Shown piece by piece: positions 43,697-56,329 of a stretch of DNA of 64,000 nt (positions are counted from its first letter, which is position 1; each line of letters opens with the position of its first letter). The translations under genes and the position numbers were made by a program. The DNA is from Silene conica (Eukaryota > Streptophyta > Magnoliopsida > Caryophyllales > Caryophyllaceae): positions 68,375,460 through 68,439,459 of the forward strand of contig CM055317.2 in the NCBI GenBank assembly GCA_029255685.2, given 5' to 3'. Under the pieces are notes generated by a model, which worked only from the letters and a program-made list of their open reading frames with translations, had not been told where the DNA came from and did no database searches.

Positions 43697-44589
43697 TATT
43701 TAAAAATAGTAGATTGAGTTTCAATCTACTATTTCAATATTATTTACCCAATACTCTAAATAGTAATTTATTGAGTCAAACATATCAACGGTCTTAAATA
43801 TGCTTTATTGCTATGTTTATGGGTTGAGCTAAGTAGGTCTAGGTCTTGAATAAAGACAAAAAGATAACAAATAAAAAAAGGAAAAAAAAATTAAAAGGTT
43901 GGAACACTTTTGAAGAAACTAGGTCCATGCGGTCCAATTTGGACCTCCTAGACCACCTTCAAGACCTCGTTTAAGACCTTGTTTAGTGTAAAAAAAATAT
44001 AGGTTAAAGGTAGGTTAAGGTAGGTCTTGATAAAAGATAGAAATGAAGAGTTAGGGCTTGAAAGTAGGTTAAGAAAAAAAAATTAATGTTTTAATATAGA
44101 AACTAGGGCTAAATAAGGTTGCAGACCTAATGAGATCCAATCCGTTGAGATTTGGCATTAGTCCAATTAAGGAGGCATATAAAATAGCACTGGTAATTGA
44201 GATTGGCTGTACAACACTTTGGCTTTGTTTTTAGGATTGAATTATACTGAATTCAACTAAATTTAATTTATATAGAGAAAAATTTAGTTGAATTGCTCTG
44301 AATTTAATTTATAAAGAGAACTAAACTGAATGATTGAAACTGAATTGAACTGGAATGAATTGAAATTAAGAAAAAAAACATGCCGAAATTTTATGATTTT
44401 TGTTAAATCTATAACCCTTATAAATGTGCGTTGAAAAAAGTTGACTTACAATGGTCAAGATACTATTCATGAGCCATTTTAATTTTTAAATTCCTTTTCA
44501 AGTACGTTGTGTCGATCTCCTGAACCATTTTTAAAAGTTCCGAAAAATTCTTCATATTTGAACGACCGATAAAGAGGAAGAGAGTTTTC
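43697..44589. other. Spacer downstream of gene B
   Basis: AT-rich with GAATTGAACTGAATT-like words near 44235-44370. The frame beyond the gene B stop continues to a TAA at about 44480. I see no other gene. Confidence 0.5.
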
Positions 44590-47500
44590 CTATTCAAGGA
44601 TATTCTTTGCGGGTTCAATTATGCATTCCTTTGACGGATTGATAAAGTAGGCTTCACTTATTCGAGCTTCGGTCGCATTTCTTACGATATGCGTTGCTGC
44701 CTTAAGAATCCCGTTGCTTATGACCTGCATACGGTAATAAAATTTCAATTACTCCCATTTAAATACATATAATTAAATGAATTACGGGTTGATAAAGAAA
44801 ACATCTATTGAAGGTAGTATATTAATAATACGTATGTGTTAGCTACGTTCATACGTCTCAATTACTTGTTCAGTTGTTCACCCACAATTTAATAAAAGAA
44901 ATATTGCAAATCACTCCCATAAATTTGATAATATCTGCAATTAGGCTCGTTAACTTATAATTGTACCAAATTAACCTTACAAGTTTTTGACGTGCAATTG
45001 ATCACATATCTTATTTTTAAGAATAAATTTTGGTAATTAAATATTGGGTACTATAATTGAAATTTGAAAATCAAAATGATTGATTAGATTTAGATTTTAA
45101 TCCTAAAATTCTTGATTATTAAAAAGCATGCTCAATTATGTTTTTTTATTTCTTTTATTTTGGTGAAAAAGGTTCATAATATGAAAATTGTTGATGAAGT
45201 TACAAATTACCTGACCTAATTTTTTGTTTATACTAAATTTGATTCGCATTTTTCGTTTAATATTTAAATATTATATTTAATCATGTATGAAATATAGCTA
45301 TAATATGTTATTAATTTTTATAATAGAAACCAAAAGGTTTTAGTTTAAAAAAATGGCAAAAACTTAATTTGGGCTTAATTACACAATTCTGAAAAGTTAT
45401 AAGGCTAATTTCTTACATGTAAAACTGAAGAGGTTAATTTGCAAATAATTCATAAATTATGGGAGTAATTTGCTACATCCCCTATTAAATAAAGTACGTG
45501 TTAGGATTTACGTGACCTAGCATTCTATTATGCATGATATTGCTCTTATTATAATAAACAGGAATATTTTACGTTTTCCAAAATATATAAGGAGAATTTT
45601 TAAAAAATGCAAATTATTCAACGAAACAGAGAAAGTACAAGATATAACATTTACCTCAAGCATATTGCCGCCGAAGATCAAGAAAGAATCATGAGGCGTC
45701 TCGACACCCAAACATTTTCCGTCCTTGATGAGCTGAAGACCCGGAACGTGTCCCGAATGGAGTATAGTGACAAGGGAGGGGTCAGTATGTTTGGCTAGCC
45801 CGATTGTCGAGGTCGGGTCAGGGCAAGCCGGATAACTATTTATGTATAACACATGATCTTCACTTAGCTCATTTGCGAAATATCCTTGTTCAAGACCGAG
45901 TCCTTGAGCAATGTTTTCTATGATCTTTGATCCCATGACCTTTAAGGCCATAACATAACTACTGACAATCTCCCTGAATTCGTATCCAAAAAAAGTGTGA
46001 ACATTTTATTCGGATTAGTGTTTAAATCAAAATTAACGACATCAAATGGCGCATTGGTTTTATTTAAACCTAAAAGTTAAAAAAAATAAAAATATTTGTA
46101 TTCAATTCCTAATTCAATTTCAAAAATTCGTTTGGAGATCACTTGAAGTTCGATTTAGAATTTCAATTTTTTAATGGCGTTTGAGAAGAACTCATGAAAT
46201 TGGAATTGTAGTCAGGCGGGCAAGGTTCAAACTTCAAAGTCACCAAACATTATTAATTGCAATTTTAAAAAGATATAAATAAAATTATTGCGATTACGCT
46301 TCCATCACCAAAAATCATAATCAAGTAGTAATGGAATTGAAGGACTACTATATAGTAGAAATTTGAAAATTTTAAATTTTAACTACGTTTGTTTCCGGAA
46401 TTCAAATAAAATTCTTTATTTGTTTTCAAACACACAATAATAGTTTTTGGTAAGCTATATAATGAAAAGTAAGTCTCTTATAAAATTGTTTTATTGTAAA
46501 ATTACATGCAAAAGACCTTGAATATATACCATGGAAAAATGGTAATTAATTGAAGTTATTTTAATCGAATAATTTAGCAAAAAATATAACTTAATTTTAC
46601 AATAATATCTAAATAAAACGGTTTTATATAAGAATTGCCGAATATACCTGTATTTTTCCGGCTTCTTAGGCCAAAACTCAACACATTCTTCTAAGGGATG
46701 ACAACATTGCCTCAAACCATTTCTCCAATAATGAATTTGCTCTTTGCTAAAGTTTACACTACTTGTGTAGATTTGGCACACTGGATTTTGTTGGTCTTGT
46801 TCTTTATTTAATTTTGTAATTTCCTCTTGAGGTAAATTATGAACTTCTTTGAACATTGTTGGTGCATCATTCATTAGGCTCATTGGAATCCCATGGTTGA
46901 TCACCTATTTTGTAAAGGAGGGGTGAACTTAATTACTTAAATTCGTCAGTCGAAATGGTTATTACTTCCCGCGTCATATTCATTTGTTTATCTTCTAAAA
47001 AAGTTTTCACAAAAAAAAAAAAAAATGAAAGGAATGGAAAAGTATAAAGTTAGTAATATAATTAGTGTAGTTTCCGTGTAAATCTACGGTATTTTAAATA
47101 CTGATATTATTGAATCTGACAATTAATATTATTAAATTAATGCAGTTTATCTCCATTTTCAAAAATAATTCATATATAATTTTAAGGAGATATTTGAGCA
47201 GCCTTATTTATGTAAAAAATTAAATAATGATACATGTTTAAAATTAACGGTTTTTCTAACTTGTAGAAAACCCGTCAAACTAATTAGATGATAAATATTG
47301 TTTAAGTAGTAAATAGAGATATTGAATACTAAGAATTGATGTTACAAAATTAATTAGGAGATGAAAATTGTTTAATACGAGTAGTAAATATAGATAGTGA
47401 ACACTATTTAATTAGAAATAAATATCGTCTAATAGAATATTACTCAGGAAATTTCAACTGAAGAATTTAAGATATGTTAATCTTTTAGGGGGCGTTTGGT

Positions 47501-49340
47501 TGGGGGTGTATAAGAAAGGGAAAGGGAAACAAAGTTAGGCCATGTTCTTTCTGGCTTAATTTCAGCTCCTTTCAATTTTGGTTGTTTGTATTCCGTTAAA
47601 TTTTATTTACGTTCAATCAATTATTTTTAATTAATCTCATCACAAAAATAACTTTTAATTCAACTAAATTCCACCTCAGTTTCACTCAATTTAGTTTAAT
47701 TAAGCTTGACTTTAATTTATTCAATTCAGCTCGTTTCTGCCGAAAAAAACAGGGCCACTCATTTCTTTTGTTGGTACTGTATTTGTTTGACACAAACAAA
47801 GAGAATAAACCTCCCTTCTTAACCCCTCAATCCATCTAATTCTTTACTCCACCTCCTAGGTAAGAGATTTCATTACTTTATTACCCTTCAACCACTTTTT
47901 TCACCTACCACCACACTTGCGACTACCTCCACACTAGCCGCCACCAAACCACCATCGTCACGTCACCACCACCGTCGTGACCACCGCCACCACCACCAAC
48001 ATGGCCACCGTCGCCGCCATGACACCCCTACCACCACTACCGTCATCACCGCCATGACACCCCCACCACCACCACCTCCATGACACCCCCACCACCACCA
48101 CTGTCGTCAGTAGATAAGTGGTTGTTTGTGGTGGTGTGTGTTAGTGGTAGGAAGGAGTGTGAGTAGACAATTAGTTTCATTTCTTGGAACCGAACAACAA
48201 ATTAACTTTTGGGTAATCCCTTACTTTTCCCCTCTTACCCTTTCTTATTTTCTTTTCCTTTCCTTTTCTCTAATCAAACGTCCCCTTAGTATATAAGGGA
48301 TGCTAGTGTTTCAACTATAAACCGTGTACCCGCTTAAACTTTTTTCCAATAGATGGGAGGGAGATTCGTACCTGAGACCTATCGTCCATAACTTCTTTAT
48401 CTTAATGACTAAGAAATACATCTTTGCTCGCTTAAACTTTCCGTTGAGTTCGAGGGGATGGAGGATTCGTAGCTAACCTGAAATTTATTATCCACATTAT
48501 CTCCGTGTTAACTACTAAATTTCGTAAAAATTTTGTTAAGATTGTTATCTCATCACACACCAAATGAATGAGAAGTTGAAACAAAATAAGGATTATACTA
48601 GACTAATTGAAGTAGTATCCAAAATCCTGACTCAACTCATGCCGGTTATATATTATAGGAATTATATCTTCTTCGTCTCAATTATTTATTTATATTAAAT
48701 AAAAATACAAAAATAATAAAATAATTAAACAAATGAATAGTATGGGAGGCCTGCATGAAATTAAAAACAAAGAAATATTGCATATATTTGTATGGAATAT
48801 CATTACATGAACCTGAAAACAACCAAATTCATGCATCGCCTTCATCATTTGTTTCACTAAATTCTTCTCTTCATGGAAATCGATAATAGGTATGTCAGCT
48901 TTTTCATCACAAACTGAAAACGAATAACTTATTAGAAAAGGGTAAAATGATACAAAGTACGTGCTACAAATAATTGATACAGACGATAACTTAAGTTATT
49001 AAGAGACTATTTTTAAATATTGTTTCATTTTATGCCTTTTTTCGTAACATTATTGTAGTTAATCGTGGCGCCAGGGAATAAATATGAGTGGCGGACCTAG
49101 AAATAAAATTTTAGGATGACGATTATTTTAATATATAAGAATTTTAAGATAGTAAAAGTCTATTGTTTTAATCATTTTCTAAAATTTTAGATAGAGATCA
49201 GATCAGTGTTACCCTTTGCTACTAGCCAGGTTTCAGTTGTCTGAGAATAGTGTAAGCTCACCTGATATCATTTCTGAAGGCCATACATAATTCTTAGGGA
49301 CTTGATTTTGAGTATTGCAGCTTAAGAGGAGAGTTGCCAT
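44590..49340 (-). CDS. 2OG-Fe(II) dioxygenase gene B, five exons, early stop
   Basis: Exons: 49340-49262, 48913-48813, 46904-46648, 45973-45655, 44724-44590; all have GT-AG junctions and joined phases, giving 296 aa. Key parts in order: MATLLLSCNTQNQVPKNYVW, IPIIDF, VINHGIP, EEQ-type linker, YINSYPACPDPTSTIG, the iron ligands H and D in KHTDPS, the third ligand in ATHIVRN, and ARIS (R and S for 2-oxoglutarate). The family is DOXC, hyoscyamine-6-hydroxylase-like; the substrate is unknown. A TAG at 44592-44590 stops the frame just after AKNILE, while the following codons still read ENSLPLYRSFKYEEF, the normal C-terminus. About 36 residues are lost. It could be a recent pseudogene or a shortened enzyme. 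Confidence 0.85.
46905..48812 (-). other. Gene B intron 2 (1.9 kb)
   Basis: It separates FGCFQ from VINHG, the same position as the giant intron of gene A, so this intron predates the duplication. It contains a Tourist-like element. Confidence 0.8.
47489..48285. mobile_element. Tourist-like (PIF/Harbinger) element in gene B intron
   Basis: The imperfect inverted ends GGGGGCGTTTGGTTGG and CTAATCAAACGTCCCC are flanked by TTA on both sides (47486-47488, 48286-48288). Inside are a smaller palindromic stretch (about 47540-47757, GGCCATG...CAGGGCC) and a CCA/CCG-rich run at 47900-48110. Confidence 0.7.
48914..49261 (-). other. Gene B intron 1, absent from gene A
   Basis: A 348-bp intron with strong junctions (CAG|GTGAGC and TTTTCAG|TTT) splits the N-terminal coding part, which in gene A is one exon. 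It includes GAGTGGCGGACCTAG (49088-49102), similar to an hAT end, so part of the intron is transposon-derived. Confidence 0.6.
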
Positions 49341-49399
49341 TATATTTTCTATATGTATGATTTTGTTATTACAGTATAATTAGAGTTTAGAGCTGCAAT

Positions 49400-49512
49400 A
49401 AGATATCTATATATATATATATATAGATATATCTACATATATATATATATATCTACATATATACATATATATATATATCTATATATGTAGATATATCTAT
49501 ATCTATCTATCG
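49400..49512. repeat. TA/GATA-type microsatellite upstream of gene B
   Basis: Alternating ATATAT, CTACATAT and CTATCTAT stretches. The same kind of repeat continues at 49890-49960, on the other side of the foldback MITE. Confidence 0.9.
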
Positions 49513-49519
49513 GGTTGGG

Positions 49520-49885
49520 ATCCGGTGAGAACCACCTTACAATGAGAACCGGTGAAAACTCTTCCCTCCGGAGTTTTTTTAAAAAAATTAATGACATAAT
49601 TGGATTCGGCATGAAATTTTATGGCCAGAGAACATATTTCTTGGTCTAGAAAATAAATACTAGTGGCGGAAAAATGATAGATACGAAAAAATAAATAGTA
49701 GGTGCATGCAAATAAATAAAACGTATCTCACCTTGATTTCCGTCACTAGTATTTATTTTCTAGACCAAGAAATTTGTTCTCTAGCTATAAAATGTCATGC
49801 CGAATCCAATTATGTTATTAATTTTTTTTAAAAAAGTCCGTAAGGTAGAGTTCTCACAAGGTTCTCATTGTAAGGTGGTTCTCAC

Positions 49886-49890
<5 letters not shown>
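49520..49890. mobile_element. Foldback MITE in the gene B promoter
   Basis: The whole element is an inverted repeat: ATCCGGTGAGAACCACCTTA at the left and its complement at the right, with arms of about 180 nt. The centre includes AAATAAATACTAGTGGCGGA and its mirror. Ends of this kind are seen in Mutator-like MITEs. It lies about 180 bp upstream of the gene B ATG and splits a TA microsatellite. Confidence 0.8.
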
Positions 49891-49916
<26 letters not shown>

Positions 49917-50775
49917 CTATATATATAGATATATATAGATATAGATATATATATATAGAGGCTCCTTGGCTACCTTTCATATATAATAGATATAAAATCT
50001 TTGTACCAAATAAAATAATACATAAATTCTATTTATTTATTATCATTATCCTATACTTGGATATAATATGTTTCCAACTCTATTTATTTATTTCTATGAA
50101 AACATAAGTTGAATATTCATTGATCATTATGTTATTCCTAATTAGGTGCTAAAACAACTACAATTTGACAACTATTTTCTCATATAATACCTAAAATGGA
50201 AAATGGTAATCCTATGAATTGAAATACTTGTATTAAAATTTAAATCCTTGAAAATTACACGGCTTTGCTATTAAAATAGTGTTATAATCAAAGAATGTAA
50301 AAGATATTGATTAAAGTGTTGTTTAATATTTTCTATTTGTATTATAATTTCACTTTGCAATTACAGAGTGTTTGGCAACATAAATTTAATTTGAAATATG
50401 TCATTTGAAATATAGCAAAGTGAAATAAAAATTTGAAAATGAGGGGGGGTAGAGTGTGAATTTCAAATGTGCTTATTTTAACCTTCCTTGGATTTGGTTG
50501 AATTTCCAAATCCAAATCTAATAGGTTTGCCAAACAACAAAATTGTTCCGAATCCAAATTTGAAAATACAATCTTAGTTCCCAAACATACCACTAAACAA
50601 AACTGAAATGAGCTAAAACTAAGCCAGATAGAACAGGGCTTTAATGAAACCGAGGTAAACTAAATGCAGTTGAAAATACAATCTTAATTCTCAAACACAC
50701 CATTATAGAGTTTGTACATGATTGATGGACTCACTATAGCTAATGAAGTCATGCATATTTACTACAAAACTAGCG

Positions 50776-50806
50776 TATGTAACACCCGTTAAAATTCACG
50801 GGTTGT
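50776..50806 (-). repeat. Hairpin end, left of Athila-2
   Basis: TGTAACACCCG, then a hairpin CCCGTTAAAATTCACGGG. On the minus strand it is followed by CTAG|T, like a Helitron 3' end. A mirrored partner lies at 63301-63334. Confidence 0.6.
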
Positions 50807-51015
50807 TCAATTTGAATGTGAACATTTTCAAAATTAATACAACCTTTTCATGGGAAAAATAAAGTTATCCACAGGAAAAAAAAATCTCCGCTACGTATCT
50901 CGTGAACGTTTATCTTTCCAAACTGTTACCTTATTATACCACCTCACAATTATTACCCCTATTAACATCATCATAGGTTACCTTATTATATATTATCAAC
51001 AATTTTTTCAAATGT

Positions 51016-51125
<110 letters not shown>

Positions 51126-52003
51126 ACACCCGACGTTGAGCGGTGCCAAAGATAAGATTTATAAAACCTCAGCTTAAACTAAATAGGATAAGTCAAGGGT
51201 CGAACCACAAGGAGACAAGGTTAATTATGTTTGCGAATTTAGAGTCTATTACAAGTAACCAAAAAGGGGGGGTTGATTTAAGATTTGAACTAACAACTAA
51301 AAGAGCAAAATAAACAAGGGAATTAAAATAAGGTAAAAAGGAGATTAGGAACTTTGGTTCCCCATGGTTAAAACAAGGCAATGATAGATAAAATAACCAA
51401 ATAACACAATCCCAAGGAACAAAGAATAAACCTTTAGGTCAATATTCTACCCAATCCTTACGGTCTTAGGGTTCCTAGAAAAGCACTAAACTTTCGTTCA
51501 TAGGGCAATCCCAAAGTTGTTGTTAAACTAATCCTAATAATCTTTCAATCTTAAGGATTAGTTCACCAACAACAATGGGGGATTGGTAATTCAATCATTA
51601 AACTATCAAAATCAAATCTTTACTATGGTTCCCCTAATTCCTAATCACAAGAATTAGCTATGCATGATTTTAACTATGAAATTAACAATAACAAGAACTA
51701 AGAACATCAAGGGAATCAACATAATTAAAGATGACAATAAAAGGGGAAACATGTATTGAGAAATAATAATAAGATGAACAACAAGATTAATTGAAAGGGA
51801 AAGATTAATTGTAGCAAACTTGCAACCTTAATTGGAATTCAAGAACAAAGATTGAAACTTGGAAAGTATTCTCTAAAACTATGGAGTTTTCTCTAAACTA
51901 GGTTGTTTGACCTAATTAAGGAGTTTTGGCCTCCTTAAATAATTTCTAAATTACAAGATTAAACGAGTAAAACACGAAATAAAACCCGCGGACACAGTTG
52001 CTG

Positions 52004-52036
52004 GGTCGGTCGACCTAAAATCTGGGTCGGTCGACC
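52004..52036. repeat. Paired-palindrome module, Athila-2 left LTR
   Basis: GGTCGGTCGACC twice with 9 bases between. Confidence 0.95.
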
Positions 52037-52074
52037 TCTTCTGTTGATATCGGTCTTTCCGGATTCTGGGCTTT

Positions 52075-52107
52075 GGTCAGTCGACCTCTTTAGTGGGTCG
52101 GTCGACC
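52075..52107. repeat. Paired-palindrome module, Athila-2 left LTR
   Basis: GGTCAGTCGACC, 9 bases, GGTCGGTCGACC. The right LTR has the intact first half-site, so A at 52079 is a post-insertion change. Confidence 0.9.
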
Positions 52108-52369
52108 CTTTCCTGTACGTTTCGGTGTGAATTTGGCCCGTAAACAACACTTGGATGTGCATCCGGATCCTTGCTCCGCGTATTTACTCAAAAACAGCTT
52201 CCGGAGGACGATTAAAGTTCGGTTTTGCCCACTTCCGCGAATTCCTACATTTAAAACATAGAAATGCCAAAGTAAACCGTTTCAGGAGAAATAGCAACTA
52301 AAAGTCACGAAAATATAAGAAAATACGTGCCAAAAGGATAAATAAAATGCATAAAATAGGCACGTATCA

Positions 52370-52390
52370 AACTCCCTAAACCAAACCTTG
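52370..52390 (-). other. Athila-2 polypurine tract
   Basis: GGTTTGGTTTAGGGAGTT on the minus strand directly precedes the LTR start TGATACG. Confidence 0.8.
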
Positions 52391-54090
52391 CTTATCCTCA
52401 AGCAAGCACTAAGACTCAAAAGAAAAGGAAAACTTCTAATGGAACGGATTTCACACTTTTTACAACCAAACACAACACCATGCCCAACCAATTTAATGCA
52501 ACTTTCAAAAATAGGATCAAGCATAATGTCAAGAGCAAAACGAATTGAACATGTTGGAATAATATGCTAAACTTTCAACCTTGCAAGACTCATTCTAATT
52601 GGACTCTCGCGGTACGCTCGAGACACTCATGAAAACAAAGGGTCAAATATATATGTGAAGGATAAGAAGATAAATAAAAGTAGAGACTCTCACCTATCTG
52701 CGACTCATAAGAACATGCCTGCAATCTAACATGAATAAAATCTCTACAACCGTACATATGCATTCCCACACTAGATGACCATGACACATGCCGAGTCAAA
52801 TTTGGGATTGTGAGGCTAAAGGTAAGAGGGGGTTAAAATAAGTTATGGGAAGAGGGGTTAAACCGAGCTAACAATCATCTATCCATACTATAAGAACACT
52901 TCCATTACTTTTCCAAACATGCCAATGCTCAAAGTTGGGAGCAAAAATCACAATTTCTCCAATTTTCTCCTTCTCTTTCTTTCTTTCTTCCCTTCTTATT
53001 TTTTTCCAAAACCATCCTGCTCAATGGTCGTGGTCGACCGACCTGTAATTTAGGTCGACCGACCACCCTTGAAAACAGGCAGACTTGTTTTTATTATTTT
53101 TTTTTTCTTTTGTTTTCTTTCCCCTTTTTTCTGATTTTAATCACCGAATTTTTTTTCTCTTTTCTTTTTTTCTCCTTTTCACCATTCTCACAAAATCAAG
53201 ATTTATCAATGAAATACAAACCAAATGATGGCCAAAACAGTCCCATCACTAAGTTACTAGCTCGGCTAGGGTAGTCAAAATTTTAGGATGTAGCATATGG
53301 GACAAAAGAGTCAATTTGGCTATGCGAGGATTATGGGTAAAATAAGGAAAGGGGACCTCTACCACATGTGTCAACAAACCACAAACCCGAATGCATATAG
53401 GTATTAAGTAGACAAAATTCATGCTTATGCACGTTGATATGACATGCCTCAAGAGGAGAAACTACTCACAAACCTACATGAAATCGGTCATGAATGTCAC
53501 CGATTTATTAAGCTCTAATCTTTAGAATATGTAGTAGCTTGCCAAGAAGAGAGTCAAGTCTAATAATTTAGCATGAAATCAACAAAAACTCTTAGATAAT
53601 GCAAAAGACTAGCTTGAAAATTTTTGAAAAATGCAAGGCAAGGCAATAAGTGATATGTGAGGCATAAATCGTATTTGTCCGTTCCGACTCGACCTATAAG
53701 CTAAAAAAAACATGTGACAGAAAAGAACGCGCGACAGAAAAGAACACGCGACAGAAAAAGGATGAAAAAAAAAAGAAAAACACCTAAAGGAATGAAAAAC
53801 AAAAGACACCTAAACAATTGCAGACTCACAAAGGAGTATGCAAACACCCTCCCCAAACCAAAACGCACAATGCCCCCATTGTGCTCATCAGCATACAACC
53901 ACAGCATAGGGATGGGGATAGGCAGAAAAGAAACAAACAAAGAAAGGAAAAAGACTAGAAACTACAAAAGAGTCTAAGGAGGAAGGAGGGAAAAACTGGA
54001 AATCTAAAGGGAAATAAAAGAAAAAACTACTTACAAGACGGAGGGACCTCCCCAAACCGAACCCCGAAGAGGGTAAGGTTAAGCACGTCC
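52391..54090 (-). other. Athila-2 3' untranslated interior
   Basis: Non-coding in the element direction. It shows low-complexity T/C-rich runs (52970-53190) and short text shared with Athila-1 (for example GGACTCTCGCGGTACGCTCG at 52600 and 32579). Contains the module at 53032. Confidence 0.7.
53032..53064. repeat. Paired-palindrome module, Athila-2 interior
   Basis: GGTCGACCGACC twice with 9 bases between. Confidence 0.95.
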
Positions 54091-55498
54091 CTAGTCCTCT
54101 GGGTCAAACTCCGACCCAGAGTCCTCTCCTTCTGCCTCCTCCTCTTCCTCATCATCAGACCCTATGCCTGTTCCCGAGGCAGAGCCTGAAGCTTCACCGT
54201 ACCCATGACTGCCCGCCTGAGGTGTGTACCAGGTGGGGTGAGTCCAAGGGCCGGTGGGGAGCCTACCCTGAGTAGCATACTCCGAGTAGCCCGGATGATG
54301 GTAGAGACTGTCGTTCAACTGTTTTTGGTTGAACCGCCTGCAAAGGTCCGCCACCATGAGTGGGAGAGATCTGTCATCAACAAAAGGAGGAACAGAAACA
54401 TTAGGAGGAGCAGTAAAATCAATTGGGTACCCCGTCCCAGGTGCAGCAAAGTGGGCACCGGGAGCAGGGACCCTATGGCCTCTAAAGGTGCCTCCTCTAA
54501 GTGGAAGGCGGTAGGATGGGAGGAGTGGTCTGGGCTCCCCCTGAAAATTATCAAGGGGTAACATGGGGGGGAGCCGCGGTGATGGGTATGCGATCACTGA
54601 GGTAGGTGTCTACCTTCCAATAATCCTTCCTGTCCACCCAATGCACGGACTTGACATAAGCCATGTCCATGTACCGGGAGAGAGTGTCAATCGCATCCTC
54701 ATAGCGAGGGAACTGAGGAACAAGAAAGTGGGCCAGTTGAGTGACTAGCCCACCACAAACAATAGTAGTCAAGGAAGTTCCCTCGCCCACCGACACAAAG
54801 TGAGAGGCGACCAAATACGCAGTGTTATAAAACTGCTGACCCGTACGTCTGACATTAAGATAGCCAGACAAAATGGAGAGCTCAATGTTTTTAACATTTT
54901 GAGACTCTTTACGGCCAAAAACAGTGTTGGCCAAAAGACGCAAATAATAACGGGGGGCGGGTAAGTGAATGGTACTGTTTTTCTTCTTCCTATAGCTGGA
55001 ATCAGAAAGACAGGACCACATGACATTGTATGACTCAGTGGGGTCACCCGTAAGACCCGTAGAAGATAAGCCTAGAAATTGAGCAAATTCATTCAAAGTT
55101 AAAGAAAATGTTTCATTGAACAATCGAAAAGAAATGCACTTTTTATCATAGCCGGGATTATAAGCTTGAATATCAAAAATAAAGGAGGAAAAGAACTCAA
55201 GAGTGAGAAGGGTATAGGTGAACTCATCCATAGTGAAAAGTCCTGAGAAACCCGTCCCATTGAGCAAGGACACCACATCATCATGACACCCCAAAGCTTG
55301 CAATGCCGGAACACAAAGGAACCGGGTGACCACCACTAAGCAAAAAGTGGAGAGATGGAGGAAACGGGCTTTTTGTGCCGGAGTGTTGAAGATGATTTGC
55401 GGATATTTTGGTAGACTATCCGTATCAAGTGTCGTCAACCCTCCTAACCTAGGAGCACGGCCTCGGGAGCGCTTTCCGCCTTGTCCACGCCTAGACAT
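54091..55498 (-). pseudogene. Athila-2 third ORF (ATHILA ORF-1/env-position protein)
   Basis: The ATG of MSRRGQGGKRSRGRAPR (55498) opens a frame of about 315 aa through FDIQAYNPGYDKKCISFRLF and SRYMDMAYVKSVHWVDRKDY. A shift near 54560-54595 moves the end to a second frame, which has a proline-rich stretch and an acidic tail (DDEEEEEAEGEDSGSEFD). It resembles the ATHILA ORF-1 family. It sits downstream of integrase, in the env position, but I see no signal peptide or fusion features. Confidence 0.75.
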
Positions 55499-55593
55499 TA
55501 TGAATCTGAAAAGTTCAATCAAATATAAGTCTTGTGCAATATTAAAACATTTTCTTAGCAAAAAGGGGAACAAAATACGAACCAGAAAACATA

Positions 55594-55676
55594 TGTCGAC
55601 CGACCGACCAAACAAAAGATCAGAACACCTGTAAAATCACTGTGGTCGATCGACCTCAAACCTATGTCGACCGACC
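55594..55676. repeat. Paired-palindrome module plus duplicated half, Athila-2
   Basis: The pair is at 55644-55676: GGTCGATCGACC, 9 bases, TGTCGACCGACC. An extra half-site at 55594-55609 shares the following GACCAAACAAAAGATC with the copy 71 bp away, so a local duplication made it. Confidence 0.85.
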
Positions 55677-55715
55677 GACCAAACAAAAGATCGAATTTCA
55701 GGAAAATTGCAGTTT

Positions 55716-55748
55716 GGTCGGCCGACCTCCGTTTTGAGTCGGTCGACC
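55716..55748. repeat. Paired-palindrome module, Athila-2
   Basis: GGTCGGCCGACC, 9 bases, AGTCGGTCGACC. Confidence 0.9.
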
Positions 55749-56215
55749 GACAACAGTATCAGAAAAGAGTCGCGGTTTTGAAATCGTGCAGAAATCAGGC
55801 ATAGAAATTGCAAGAAAGAATCATACTAACCCTAACAGCACAAAACCACACACATTTTACAGATCTGAGACTATAAAACCGAAAGGAAGAAGAAAACTAA
55901 AAAAAAGGAAAACACAAACATGCATGAAAACGAAATTAGGAGCCAAAACAAACTGAAAAAGATAAACTAAAACTACCTAGAGCAGAATTAGGATGCTAGG
56001 AAACGAAAAAGAGAAAGAAAAAGCTAAGAAACACATACCTTGGATGGAGAAAGATGAAAGAAAGCAAGGAAATTGAGTGGAGGATGAAGAAGGTGGGTGG
56101 TTAGGGTTTTTAAGAGAGAGAGAGATGTTCAGAAAGTGTGAGCAATTATTGTGTTTTCAAAACACATAAAGACCAAAGACTCTAACTCAAAGAAAAACCG
56201 GAAAAAAATACCCGA

Positions 56216-56248
56216 GGTCGGTCGACCTAATATTTGGGTCGGTCGACC
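56216..56248. repeat. Paired-palindrome module, Athila-2
   Basis: GGTCGGTCGACC twice with 9 bases between, in the spacer between integrase and the third ORF. Confidence 0.95.
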
Positions 56249-56296
56249 TCTGTCCTGCATACCTGCTCTGTCAGAATTTAATTAATGCTGTCAGAA

Positions 56297-56329
56297 GGTC
56301 GGTCGACCTCTTTAGTGGGTCGGTCGACC
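56297..56329. repeat. Paired-palindrome module, Athila-2
   Basis: GGTCGGTCGACC twice. Its spacer TCTTTAGTG is the same as in the LTR module at 52075, so these two are copies of one another. Confidence 0.95.

Noticed and set aside
49088-49200. A complete hAT MITE as intron 1 of gene B
   Set aside because: Only one hAT-like end is visible, so it is reported as a possibility, not as an element.
54205-54561. Plus-strand open frame opposite the third Athila ORF
   Set aside because: Shadow of the minus-strand coding sequence.
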